In this document: one piece after another, positions 27,069 through 34,176 of the stretch
Layout: the number at the start of each line of letters is the position of its first letter
How positions within the stretch are numbered: the stretch's first letter is position 1
NCBI GenBank assembly: GCA_001512685.1
Contig: LFSG01000033.1
Coordinates: 1 to 46,720 of the forward strand
DNA from: Clostridiales bacterium DTU072
Lineage (GTDB): Bacteria > Bacillota > Clostridia > Christensenellales > DTU072
Direction of reading: 5' to 3'
Length of the DNA stretch: 46,720 nucleotides
Program-made: the position numbers and the translations under genes
Notes under the pieces: generated by a model
Seen by the model: the letters and a program-made list of their open reading frames with translations, nothing else
The model's database searches: none
What the model was told of the DNA's origin: nothing

Positions 27069-27097
27069 ATTATATAATAACGGCTCGTTGTTGTAAA
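27069..27097 (-). promoter_or_regulatory. Promoter of the GPH symporter gene
   Basis: On the minus strand TTTACA (27092-27097) and TATAAT (27069-27074) are 17 nt apart. A weak operator-like sequence, TTTGAAGCGTTTTA, lies 25 nt upstream of the -35 at 27122-27135. Confidence 0.65.
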
Positions 27098-27121
27098 TAT
27101 TGAAATTTTCTGGCGGAGGCT

Positions 27122-27135
27122 AAAACGCTTCAAAC
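27122..27135 (-). promoter_or_regulatory. Operator-like site upstream of the symporter promoter
   Basis: TTTGAAGCGTTTTA resembles the TTTGAAGCGCTTAA-type sites near other genes here but departs from a consensus cre at two or more positions. Weak candidate. Confidence 0.25.
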
Positions 27136-27169
27136 AAAAATAGTTTTTGGGGGAATAAGCGCATGGAAA

Positions 27170-27295
27170 ATATTCGCTTTGCGTAGGTATTTATACTATA
27201 TACCATATATACTAATAGTAATATACTTAATTTTGCGCGCGCGCGTTTATATTTAGGTGTCGATTATGTATAAATATATTCGCTTTGCGCGCGCG
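27170..27295. repeat. Direct repeat, alternating GC tracts and long hairpin in a 300-nt gap
   Basis: The gap 27028-27327 holds a 14-nt direct repeat ATATTCGCTTTGCG (27170-27183 and 27276-27289) and two pure alternating tracts, (GC)5G at 27235-27245 and (GC)4G at 27287-27295. The tracts can pair with each other, with an inner stem TATATTTA (27248-27255) and TAAATATA (27271-27278). The structure lies downstream of gtrA on its coding strand but lacks a T tail. Confidence 0.6.
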
Positions 27296-27327
27296 GGAGT
27301 ATTTTTGAAGAAAGGGCGAAAAGAAAA

Positions 27328-27867
27328 TTATTCCGCCGCCTCTTCCTTCTTTTCTTTGGCTTTGGGTTCCACCCTTCGCATTATTACGAACTTGCTCATT
27401 ACAAACACTATTATGAAGGTTAAGAACATCCAAATAAATTTGCCCAGTAAGCCGCTTATGTCGGGGTTGTTGATTATTTTGCTTATTTGTGTCACCAATA
27501 GCGGCCCGGTGTAGGTTTGAAGGCATATGACGGTTATTACCATTATCGTGTATGCTATTATGCTGAAAGCAAGGTTGTTGTTGGCGTTAAAAGTCTTTTT
27601 GCGGTTAGTTATGAAAGACACTATTTGCGCCAGCGTGGTGGATACCAAAAACGCTATCATCGTGCCTTGGCCTCCCGAAGAACCTCCTTGGTAATGGAAT
27701 ATCCACCAATGAAAAGGCCGAGAGTTAAGGTCTTTGAGAATAACGCTGTTAAGCAATAAGTACGACGTTATCTCGATTATCCCCGCAATTGAGCTTATTA
27801 AGGTGAATTTAATCAGCTGCCATATATTTTGGTGCTCGGCAATAAATTTCTTAAATTTTTCTTTCAT
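27328..27867 (-). CDS. GtrA-like membrane protein
   Basis: The 179-residue protein has four predicted membrane segments and the GtrA signature (QLIKFTLISSIAGIIEITSYLLL near the N-terminus, FITNRKKTF after segment 3). GtrA-family proteins are proposed to flip undecaprenyl-phosphate-linked sugars for glycosylation of wall polymers or lipopolysaccharide. A glycine-rich loop (GGSSGGQG) and a charged C-terminal tail rich in Lys, Glu and Ala are present. No glycosyltransferase partner is adjacent. It has its own promoter and is followed by a structured 300-nt gap. Confidence 0.85.
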   Translation of the reverse strand: MKEKFKKFIAEHQNIWQLIKFTLISSIAGIIEITSYLLLNSVILKDLNSRPFHWWIFHYQGGSSGGQGTMIAFLVSTTLAQIVSFITNRKKTFNANNNLAFSIIAYTIMVITVICLQTYTGPLLVTQISKIINNPDISGLLGKFIWMFLTFIIVFVMSKFVIMRRVEPKAKEKKEEAAE

Positions 27868-27900
27868 ACTATCCCCTGTTTTGCGTTAAAATTTAATCTA

Positions 27901-27929
27901 ATTATAAATCATTGTCCGCTTTTTTACAA
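27901..27929 (-). promoter_or_regulatory. Promoter of the gtrA-like gene
   Basis: On the minus strand TTGTAA (27924-27929) and TATAAT (27901-27906) are 17 nt apart, 34 nt before the ATG. Confidence 0.65.
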
Positions 27930-27989
27930 TATCCTAAAAGTTGTTTTTTGTAAGATATTTTCCCAAAAAGCCGCGCCGCCTTTTTTCTT

Positions 27990-27997
27990 AAGCGCTT
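27990..27997. promoter_or_regulatory. Palindromic AAGCGCTT site between gtrA and the amino-acid importer
   Basis: A perfect 8-bp palindrome in the context TTTGAAGCGCTTAAG (minus strand) lies upstream of both divergent promoters. It has the core of a LacI-family operator and resembles the site at the GH38 promoter. Confidence 0.3.
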
Positions 27998-28033
27998 CAA
28001 AGCCACATAAAGGCTTAAAGAGTAAAAAAACTG

Positions 28034-28062
28034 TTGTAATATCTTTTCAGTTATGCTATTAT
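28034..28062 (+). promoter_or_regulatory. Promoter of the amino-acid ABC operon
   Basis: TTGTAA (28034-28039) and TATTAT (28057-28062) are 17 nt apart, 27 nt before the ATG at 28090. Confidence 0.6.
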
Positions 28063-28089
28063 TGAAATGTTATTTTGGGAGGTAGGAGT

Positions 28090-28887
28090 ATGAAAAAAGC
28101 TTTAGTTTTATTGTTGATTTTGATTATTGCGGTTTCATTGTTTATGTTTACCGGCTGCAAGAACCAAGATGAAAAGGGAAAACTTTATGTTTACACCGAA
28201 AGCGGCTTTCCTCCTTTTGAGTATCCCAGCGGCAACGACATAGTGGGCGTGGACATTGAAATAGCGAAAACCATCGCCGACAGACTGGGCATGGAATTAG
28301 TGGTTAAGGATGTTAATTTTGAAGCCATTCTCGCGGCTTTGACCGATGACAACGCCATAGGCTTGGCAGGCCTTACCATTACGCCTGACAGAGAAGAAGA
28401 GGTGGATTTTTCCATTCCGTATTTTGAAGCCGTTCAATATGTGGTATACAAAGAAGGCACTTTGACATTGGACGAAAATTCCATGGTATCGGGCGCGCAG
28501 CTTAAAAATAAGGTTATCGGCACCCAAAGCGGAACTACGGGCGATATCATCGCCGATGAAGAAAGCGCCGAGGGCGGGCTTTTTGAAGGCGCTACGGTTA
28601 AAGGCTACGACAACGCGCTTATAGCCGCCCAAGATATCGGCAACGGCTGCGAAGTAGTTGTTATCGACAGACATACTGCTTTGCAAATAGAGGCCAACAA
28701 TCCCAATCTCAACCTTAAAGCCAATCAAATCGCGCAACTTGATTCTGAAAGCTACGGCATCGCCGTTAAAAAAGCCAATAAAAAGCTGCTTTACGCGATC
28801 AATTGGATTTTGCAAGAGCTGATTGAAGAAGGCAAGATTGTGGAATGGTTTAACGAACATTCGGTAAGTCCCGCCGAAGAAGAATAA
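28090..28887 (+). CDS. Polar amino-acid ABC transporter substrate-binding lipoprotein
   Basis: The 265-residue protein has a lipoprotein signal ending MFTGC (lipidated C23) and a family 3 solute-binding fold: GFPPFEYPSGNDIVGVDIEIAKTIADRLG, then ITPDREEEVDFSIPYFEA and IGTQSGTTGD. Such proteins capture a polar amino acid such as glutamine, cystine, arginine or histidine outside the membrane and deliver it to the permease; the ligand cannot be fixed from sequence. The ATG at 28090 follows GGGAGGTAGGAG; an in-frame TTG at 28075 is part of the ribosome-site region and is not used. Its stop shares one base with the permease start (TAATG). Confidence 0.93.
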   Translation: MKKALVLLLILIIAVSLFMFTGCKNQDEKGKLYVYTESGFPPFEYPSGNDIVGVDIEIAKTIADRLGMELVVKDVNFEAILAALTDDNAIGLAGLTITPDREEEVDFSIPYFEAVQYVVYKEGTLTLDENSMVSGAQLKNKVIGTQSGTTGDIIADEESAEGGLFEGATVKGYDNALIAAQDIGNGCEVVVIDRHTALQIEANNPNLNLKANQIAQLDSESYGIAVKKANKKLLYAINWILQELIEEGKIVEWFNEHSVSPAEEE

Positions 28888-29573
28888 TGCTTGCCGACAC
28901 TTTTTACAGAATATTTTTAGAAGAAGAACGATATAAGATATATCTGATGGGGCTGGGGAATACCCTGTGTATCGCCGTCGGAGCATGCATACTGGGTTTT
29001 TTGCTGGGCTCAGTAGTGGCGTTGCTCCGGATCGCGCCCAAAAACAATATCGTCATAAAAATCTTTGATTATATCGCTAATCTGTATGTAACCGTTATTA
29101 GAGGCACTCCCGTGGTATTGCAGCTGCTCATAATGTATTTTGTGGTGCTTCAGTTCATGAACAATATCTGGGAAGGCGTGCTGGTGGCCATTATCACCTT
29201 CGGGCTCAATTCCGGCGCGTATATGTCCGAAATACTTCGGGCTGGCATAGAGGCGGTGGATAAAGGGCAAATGGAGGCGGGCAGAAGCTTGGGCTTTACT
29301 TGGGGGCAAACGATGAGAAAAATCGTTTTGCCCCAAGGCATAAAAAACGCTTTGCCCACGATTTTTAACGAGTTCATAATGCTTATCAAGGAAACTTCGG
29401 TGGCGGGATATGTGGCCATCGTGGATTTGACTAAGGCCGCCAGAAATGTTACCAGCAGAACTTTTGAGGTTTTCGGTCCCTTGTTGATTGTAGCGATTAT
29501 TTATTTGATCCTTGTTCTCGGACTTCAGCAAATTCAAAAAATCATGGAAAGGAGAATGAAACAAGGTGATTGA
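28887..29573 (+). CDS. Polar amino-acid ABC transporter permease
   Basis: The 228-residue membrane protein is of the HisM/GlnP type: membrane segments near residues 20-45, 60-85, 90-110 and 190-215, and the EAA loop [28 protein letters not shown] that docks on the ATPase. One permease gene implies a homodimeric channel. It is coupled to the binding protein by a TAATG overlap and overlaps the ATPase gene by 8 nt. Confidence 0.94.
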   Translation: MLADTFYRIFLEEERYKIYLMGLGNTLCIAVGACILGFLLGSVVALLRIAPKNNIVIKIFDYIANLYVTVIRGTPVVLQLLIMYFVVLQFMNNIWEGVLVAIITFGLNSGAYMSEILRAGIEAVDKGQMEAGRSLGFTWGQTMRKIVLPQGIKNALPTIFNEFIMLIKETSVAGYVAIVDLTKAARNVTSRTFEVFGPLLIVAIIYLILVLGLQQIQKIMERRMKQGD

Positions 29574-30294
29574 TGTCAAAAACCTCAAAATATCCTTCGG
29601 TAGCTTGGAAGTGCTAAAGGGTATAGACGAGCATGTGAGCAAAGGCGAAAAGGTGGTCATCGTAGGCCCGTCGGGAAGCGGAAAATCCACATTTTTAAGA
29701 TGCATCAATTTGTTGGAGACTCCCACCCAAGGCGAAATCTGGTTTGACGGGCAATTGATTACCGATAAAAAATGCGACATCAATAAAGTAAGACAGAAAA
29801 TGGGCATGGTGTTCCAATCCTTTAATCTGTTTCCTCACCTTACGGTGCTGAGAAATATTACTTTCGCGCCCATGAAGCTATTGGGGGTGTCAAAAGCCGA
29901 AGCCGAAGAAAGAGCGGACGCTTTGCTTGCCAGAATAGGGCTTTTGGATAAAAGGCTGGAATACCCTGCCAGACTTTCGGGCGGACAAAAGCAAAGGGTG
30001 GCCATTGTGCGCGCCCTTGCCATGCAGCCTAAGGTTATGCTGTTTGACGAGCCGACTTCGGCGCTTGACCCCGAAATGGTTAAAGAAGTGCTGGATTTGA
30101 TAAAGCAGCTTGCCGAAGAAGACATGACCATGGTTATTGTAACCCACGAAATGGGTTTTGCCAAAGAAATAGCAACAAGGGTTTTATTTATGGACGAAGG
30201 CAAAGTATTGGAAAAAAACAACCCCAAAGAATTTTTTGAAAATCCCGCTCACCCAAGGCTTAAAGAATTTTTGTCCAAGGTGCTTAACGCCTGA
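29566..30294 (+). CDS. Polar amino-acid ABC transporter ATP-binding protein
   Basis: The 242-residue ATPase is of the GlnQ/HisP type, with Walker [11 protein letters not shown] loop [15 protein letters not shown], signature LSGGQKQRV, Walker [14 protein letters not shown] and switch His in VTHEMGFA. It powers import through the permease encoded just before it. The start is GTG at 29566, preceded by AAGGAG inside the permease gene and giving the normal MIDVKNLKI start; the overlap is 8 nt. The three genes form a complete importer operon. Confidence 0.95.
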   Translation: MIDVKNLKISFGSLEVLKGIDEHVSKGEKVVIVGPSGSGKSTFLRCINLLETPTQGEIWFDGQLITDKKCDINKVRQKMGMVFQSFNLFPHLTVLRNITFAPMKLLGVSKAEAEERADALLARIGLLDKRLEYPARLSGGQKQRVAIVRALAMQPKVMLFDEPTSALDPEMVKEVLDLIKQLAEEDMTMVIVTHEMGFAKEIATRVLFMDEGKVLEKNNPKEFFENPAHPRLKEFLSKVLNA

Positions 30295-30310
30295 GGATTT
30301 TACGCGATTA

Positions 30311-30339
30311 TTGACACTTCTTCCTTAATACAATAAAAT
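30311..30339 (+). promoter_or_regulatory. Promoter of the alkaline phosphatase gene
   Basis: A perfect TTGACA (30311-30316) and TAAAAT (30334-30339) are 17 nt apart. Confidence 0.7.
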
Positions 30340-30343
30340 ATAA

Positions 30344-30356
30344 GCAAGCGCTAATC
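30344..30356 (+). promoter_or_regulatory. Operator-like site at the alkaline phosphatase start point
   Basis: GCAAGCGCTAATC shares the 10-mer AAGCGCTAAT with the GH38 operator and sits at about +1 of the predicted transcript, a position that would block initiation. Confidence 0.35.
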
Positions 30357-30378
30357 TTTTTTCTTGGGGGAGTTGGTC

Positions 30379-31473
30379 ATGATAAAAACAATCTCCAAAA
30401 AACAGTTTGTCAAGATAGTCCTTATTTCTCTTGCCGTCCTTTCCGTCATAGCGGTCAGCCTGCTAATGGCTTTTCCATATCGCTTGAATCGTCAAAGCTA
30501 CGGCGCGTTTACCGAAGACAGCGCAAACAGCGTGATATTGCTCATAGGCGACGGAATGGGATTTAACCATATCGAGGCGGCCTCTTATTTCGGTCAGCCG
30601 GTAATGACTTCCATCGAGAATAAATCTTCGATAACAACCCGCTCCACTTTGCCTATATGGCCTACGGACAGCGCCGCCGCTGCCACAGCCATCGCTACCG
30701 GCAAAAAAGTGTTTAACGGCCGTATAGCGTGGTCAAACGGCAAAAATCTGAAGTCTTTGGGGGATGTGGCCGTTGAAAACGGTAAAAAATTGGGGGTGAT
30801 TACCACTAAGCCCGTTACCGACGCCACGCCCGCGGCTTTTACCGCTCATAACAAATCAAGAAGAAATCAAAAAGAGATAGCCCTTGAACAAATAAATAAT
30901 CACGGTATCGATTTATTGATAGGGCAGGGCAAAGAGTATTTTGAAAATTACGCCCAACTTATCATAAACGACAAACGGGACTATGTAACAAGCTTTGAGG
31001 ATTTGCTGCAAAGCCAAAAAGAAAAGGTGTACGCCATATTTGATGAAGACATACCCTGCGAAGGACAATTTACCCTTGCCGCCCTTACTTCGTACGCGCT
31101 GGATAAGCTGCAGTGCGAAGACGGGTTTTTCTTAATGGTCGAGGGGGCGAAAATCGATACTTACAGCCACGACAACGATATGGACAACATGCTTGAGCAG
31201 TTTTGGGGCTTTGACGACGCGGTGAGCGCAGCGCTTGATTACGCCAAAGACAATCCCCATGTTACCGTCATCGTAACCGCCGACCATGAAACGGGAAGGC
31301 TGGATTTGCCCAAGAAAATGGATAGAGATACCATAAACGATGACTGCTTTAACGGCGGAGGACATACAAACAGGGAAGTTCCTTTCTTTATTTTCGGGCC
31401 GGGCGCTCAAGATGTGCCCGAAAAGATGGATAATACCGATATTTTCAGGTTAATTTGTCAATTGTTGTTTTAA
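30379..31473 (+). CDS. Alkaline phosphatase (PhoA family), membrane-anchored or secreted
   Basis: The 364-residue protein has an N-terminal hydrophobic segment (about 12-32) and the alkaline phosphatase core: metal Asp in LIGDGMG (D58), nucleophile S98 in PTDSAAAAT, EGAKID, ADHETG and GGHTNREVPFF. It removes phosphate from external monoesters. There is no lipobox, so it may stay tethered by its N-terminus. The ATG at 30379 follows GGGGGAG; an in-frame TTG at 30364 is less likely. The length is near the short end of the family. A terminator follows. Confidence 0.93.
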   Translation: MIKTISKKQFVKIVLISLAVLSVIAVSLLMAFPYRLNRQSYGAFTEDSANSVILLIGDGMGFNHIEAASYFGQPVMTSIENKSSITTRSTLPIWPTDSAAAATAIATGKKVFNGRIAWSNGKNLKSLGDVAVENGKKLGVITTKPVTDATPAAFTAHNKSRRNQKEIALEQINNHGIDLLIGQGKEYFENYAQLIINDKRDYVTSFEDLLQSQKEKVYAIFDEDIPCEGQFTLAALTSYALDKLQCEDGFFLMVEGAKIDTYSHDNDMDNMLEQFWGFDDAVSAALDYAKDNPHVTVIVTADHETGRLDLPKKMDRDTINDDCFNGGGHTNREVPFFIFGPGAQDVPEKMDNTDIFRLICQLLF

Positions 31474-31503
31474 GTTTTGGCTTTTTGTGTAGTTTTTGAA
31501 AAC

Positions 31504-31531
31504 AAACCGCTTGGATAAAGGCGGTTTTTTT
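31504..31531 (+). terminator. Intrinsic terminator after alkaline phosphatase
   Basis: AAACCGC (31504-31510) pairs with GCGGTTT (31521-31527) around a 10-nt loop and runs into T8. Confidence 0.8.
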
Positions 31532-31643
31532 ATTGTTGCAGCATGTTTTTTACTTTATTGCTTAAATTTAAGAAAAAACAAGAACATTTTTTGGAGCAAC
31601 TGTATATTATGGATAATCAAGTATGTTTTTTTGCGGGGAATTT

Positions 31644-32615
31644 ATGCAAAATGGCGATTTAAGCAAGCTGGACCAAATTCGATTGAATGACGGAAACGAC
31701 AAATGCAGAAAATTTTTGGAGCATACCTTTTACCGCAACGGAAAAGAGGCCGTAGAATTAATTAACGACGACAATTTAAGCTTCCCTACTTTTTACGCTT
31801 TGCTGCCCTTGATAAGGGTTTTCGGCTTGGCGCGTTATTTGGATAAAAAGAAATCCATCGCCCTTGACATCATCAATCAAATAATACTCCCAAGAGGTTT
31901 TTATCGAGGCAGGGAATACCTGTCCATGAAAGACCAAAGCGTTTATGAGACGCTTTTATGGATGGCAAATACGGGGAAAGAAGAAGATATAGATAACCAA
32001 TATGAGCATGTTATGGACGTCGCAATATCCGTATTGATAGATACATACGAAGATAAAGACATCCTTGAAGCCGTCGATGAAATGATTTTTAAGCGGAACG
32101 CCAAAGGGAGATACATAAATGATTTGGTGTGGGCGTTTTTTAATTCCAAAGACCCAAAGACAATAAAGCTTTTGCTCAAGCGCTTGCGCTCGGATAATCC
32201 AAATGAAAGCCAACTAGCTCAAAAGCTTTTGAACATAGAAGAAGATATCGTAAGCAAAGAAAATTTTTGCGCGGAATATTCCCAATGGCTGGAAGAAAAC
32301 GGCGAATTTATTTATTTTACCGAAGAAAGCAACCAGTATGCCAGCAACCCCGTTCTGTTAAAGGAAGACCTTGCGCGCAAATATTTCAATAAAGGCGTAA
32401 AGGATTATCGACACCAGCCTTATGTTCCTTTGTCTGCTCAAGAAGCCGAATGCTTGGCGGCGTTTAACGCCTTGAACGACGACGATAAGGCGATTTTGTC
32501 GGAATATTCCAAAAAAAAGCGGGATAAGAGCCAAGCGGAATGGAAGGACTGGATAAACAAGCCCATTGAGGAGCAAATAAAGGAAGCCTTGGGAAGGGGG
32601 GAGGAATATATATGA
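31644..32615 (+). CDS. Unknown alpha-helical protein coupled to tgl
   Basis: I do not recognise this 323-residue protein. It has no signal peptide or membrane segment, looks almost wholly alpha-helical and highly charged, and the part from about 30 to 200 has HEAT-like helix pairs (ALLPLIRVFGLARYL, LEAVDEMIFKRN, IKLLLKRLR). The last 100 residues are rich in Lys, Gln and Glu. The ATG at 31644 follows GCGGGG; a Met seven codons earlier has no ribosome site. Its stop overlaps the tgl start as ATGA, so both proteins are made together. A role as a spore-coat component, Tgl partner or Tgl substrate is inference. No clear sigma-A promoter is seen upstream, which would fit sporulation-sigma control. 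Confidence 0.75.
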   Translation: MQNGDLSKLDQIRLNDGNDKCRKFLEHTFYRNGKEAVELINDDNLSFPTFYALLPLIRVFGLARYLDKKKSIALDIINQIILPRGFYRGREYLSMKDQSVYETLLWMANTGKEEDIDNQYEHVMDVAISVLIDTYEDKDILEAVDEMIFKRNAKGRYINDLVWAFFNSKDPKTIKLLLKRLRSDNPNESQLAQKLLNIEEDIVSKENFCAEYSQWLEENGEFIYFTEESNQYASNPVLLKEDLARKYFNKGVKDYRHQPYVPLSAQEAECLAAFNALNDDDKAILSEYSKKKRDKSQAEWKDWINKPIEEQIKEALGRGEEYI

Positions 32616-33367
32616 TTTTGATAGGCGGCAATCCTCCGTCAATGGATTCTCTTTATGCCCAATTTCCCGCAAGGAGCGTGGAAAGGCTGGTTATCGACGC
32701 CATGTGGGACAGCGAAGAAACTTACGCGTATTCGTCTTTGGAGGAATTCTTGTTTGAATTGAGATTCAGGAAAGAAACGGTAAACGCCGCAAGAGAGCTT
32801 AACAGAAGCAGACTTTCCTTCGCTACCTTTCATAACTCCAAAGCCAATCCAAAGTATTGGGACAGGACGCCAAACGGCGGCTTCAGAATGAAAAGCGGCG
32901 TAAAGCCTTCCCAAGCCATAACCGATATATTCGTAAACGGAAGGCTCTACGCCACCGAATGCGCTACGGCAATGCCCATTGTGTATTATAAGGCCGCCTT
33001 GAATGTGTTTAGGGCGGAAAAATTTGACAAAACCTTTGATAACTTGTATTTGATGAATTGGCAGCTGTTCGACAGATTGATGATGGCTATAGGAACGCCG
33101 TATAAGGTCAAGGATATTTTGATAGGCGACAGGGCATATTTCCGCAATCCCGACGTAAGCCCGCAAACGCCTGAATTGCAAGGCGAAAATGTCATAGTAT
33201 TGCCCGACGGATTGTATTACGGCCACGGCATGGGCATATCGGACGCTTCAAGAATAATAGCCGTTCTCAACGCCAACAGAAAAAGAAATGCCACCCGTTC
33301 GGCTTATTTGATGGATTCGGCAAGCCGCCCAGATTATAAAAGATTATTTAGGGCATATTCCACGTAA
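32612..33367 (+). CDS. tgl: Spore-coat protein-glutamine gamma-glutamyltransferase
   Basis: The 251-residue enzyme aligns along its whole length with Bacillus Tgl, which makes epsilon-(gamma-glutamyl)lysine cross-links in spore coat proteins such as GerQ. The catalytic residues can be placed: C117 in TECATAM (B. subtilis C116), E192 in GENVIVL and H205 in GHGMGI. YWDRTPNGGFRMKSG and KPSQAITDIF are further family blocks. The gene is strong evidence of a spore-forming host. It overlaps an unknown upstream gene by 4 nt, with GGGGAGG as ribosome site inside that gene. Confidence 0.92.
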   Translation: MILIGGNPPSMDSLYAQFPARSVERLVIDAMWDSEETYAYSSLEEFLFELRFRKETVNAARELNRSRLSFATFHNSKANPKYWDRTPNGGFRMKSGVKPSQAITDIFVNGRLYATECATAMPIVYYKAALNVFRAEKFDKTFDNLYLMNWQLFDRLMMAIGTPYKVKDILIGDRAYFRNPDVSPQTPELQGENVIVLPDGLYYGHGMGISDASRIIAVLNANRKRNATRSAYLMDSASRPDYKRLFRAYST

Positions 33368-33404
33368 AAGCTTTTTTTGATTTTGTATTAATATATCGTT
33401 TGTG

Positions 33405-33433
33405 TTGACTAACCTGGGCGGTAATGATAATAT
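33405..33433 (+). promoter_or_regulatory. Promoter of the flavin reductase-like gene
   Basis: TTGACT (33405-33410) and TAATAT (33428-33433) are 17 nt apart, about 41 nt before the ATG. Confidence 0.65.
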
Positions 33434-33474
33434 TTTATTAACAAATTATTAAGAAAATTATGAGGTGAACGATA

Positions 33475-33981
33475 ATGTTAAAAGAATTTGATATTAATGA
33501 ATTTAAGTTTAATCCGTTTGAATTGATAGGCAAAGAGTGGATGCTTATCGCCTGCGGCGACCAAAACGCGCACAATATGATGACGGCAAGCTGGGGCGGC
33601 TTGGGGGTATTGTGGGAAAAGAATGTCGCCACCGTTTATATACGGCCCACAAGATATACTTATGAGTTTGTGCAAAAAAAGGATTATTTTTCCTTGAATT
33701 TCTTTGGCGGCAATAAAGCGCCCCATAAAATAGGGGGTTCAAAATCGGGCAGGGATATCGATAAAGCCAAAGCGGCCGGCCTTACTCCCGTTTTTGATTG
33801 CGATACCGTGTATTACAAAGAAGCCGAGCTGGTTATCATATGCAAAAAGCTTTATTGCGGTCAAATTCTCAAAGAGAATTTCTTGGACGATAATATTGAT
33901 AAATTCTATCCGTTAAAGGATTATCACAAAATTTTTATCGGCGAAATAGTAAAATCCCTTAAAATACCTCAAAGGATTTAA
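33475..33981 (+). CDS. Flavin reductase-like (flavoredoxin-type) FMN-binding protein
   Basis: The 168-residue protein has the split-barrel flavin reductase pattern: NMMTASWGGLGVLWEKNVATVYIRPTRYTYEFV and the FSLNFF segment that contact FMN. Members bind FMN and either reduce free flavin or act as small electron carriers. TMTAS-type Ser and RxTRYT motifs are intact. It is a single gene with its own promoter, AGGTGA ribosome site and strong terminator. The physiological partner is unknown. Confidence 0.88.
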   Translation: MLKEFDINEFKFNPFELIGKEWMLIACGDQNAHNMMTASWGGLGVLWEKNVATVYIRPTRYTYEFVQKKDYFSLNFFGGNKAPHKIGGSKSGRDIDKAKAAGLTPVFDCDTVYYKEAELVIICKKLYCGQILKENFLDDNIDKFYPLKDYHKIFIGEIVKSLKIPQRI

Positions 33982-34017
33982 TGTTGAAATTTTTTAGTAA
34001 AAAATGGTCGTAAAAGG

Positions 34018-34048
34018 GCGGGGAATGCGCTTTTTCCCCGCTTTTTTT
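34018..34048 (+). terminator. Strong intrinsic terminator
   Basis: GCGGGGAA (34018-34025) pairs with TTCCCCGC (34034-34041), followed by seven T. Confidence 0.88.
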
Positions 34049-34111
34049 GTTATTTATTTATTTTTTTGAAAATTCAATCATTTAGGTTATGAATGTATGT
34101 CTTAATATCGT

Positions 34112-34140
34112 TTGTAATATTTATGCCAATATGTTAAAAT
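34112..34140 (+). promoter_or_regulatory. Promoter of the MacB-like ABC gene
   Basis: TTGTAA (34112-34117) and TAAAAT (34135-34140) are 17 nt apart, 36 nt before the ATG. Confidence 0.6.
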
Positions 34141-34176
34141 ATTTTTCGTTAAACTGCCAAAAGGGGTAATAAAAAT

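Noticed and set aside
28075-28089. TTG start for the amino-acid binding protein
   Set aside because: This stretch is the GGGAGGTAGGAG ribosome site; the ATG at 28090 starts a standard lipoprotein signal.
27868-28089. T-box or riboswitch in the amino-acid importer leader
   Set aside because: No T-box consensus or known aptamer core is present, and the promoter lies only 27 nt from the ATG, leaving no room for one.
31533-31643. Sigma-K-type promoter before the tgl operon
   Set aside because: GTATATTAT-like sequence near 31604 only partly fits the mother-cell -10 pattern and no -35 could be placed, so it is not listed as a feature.
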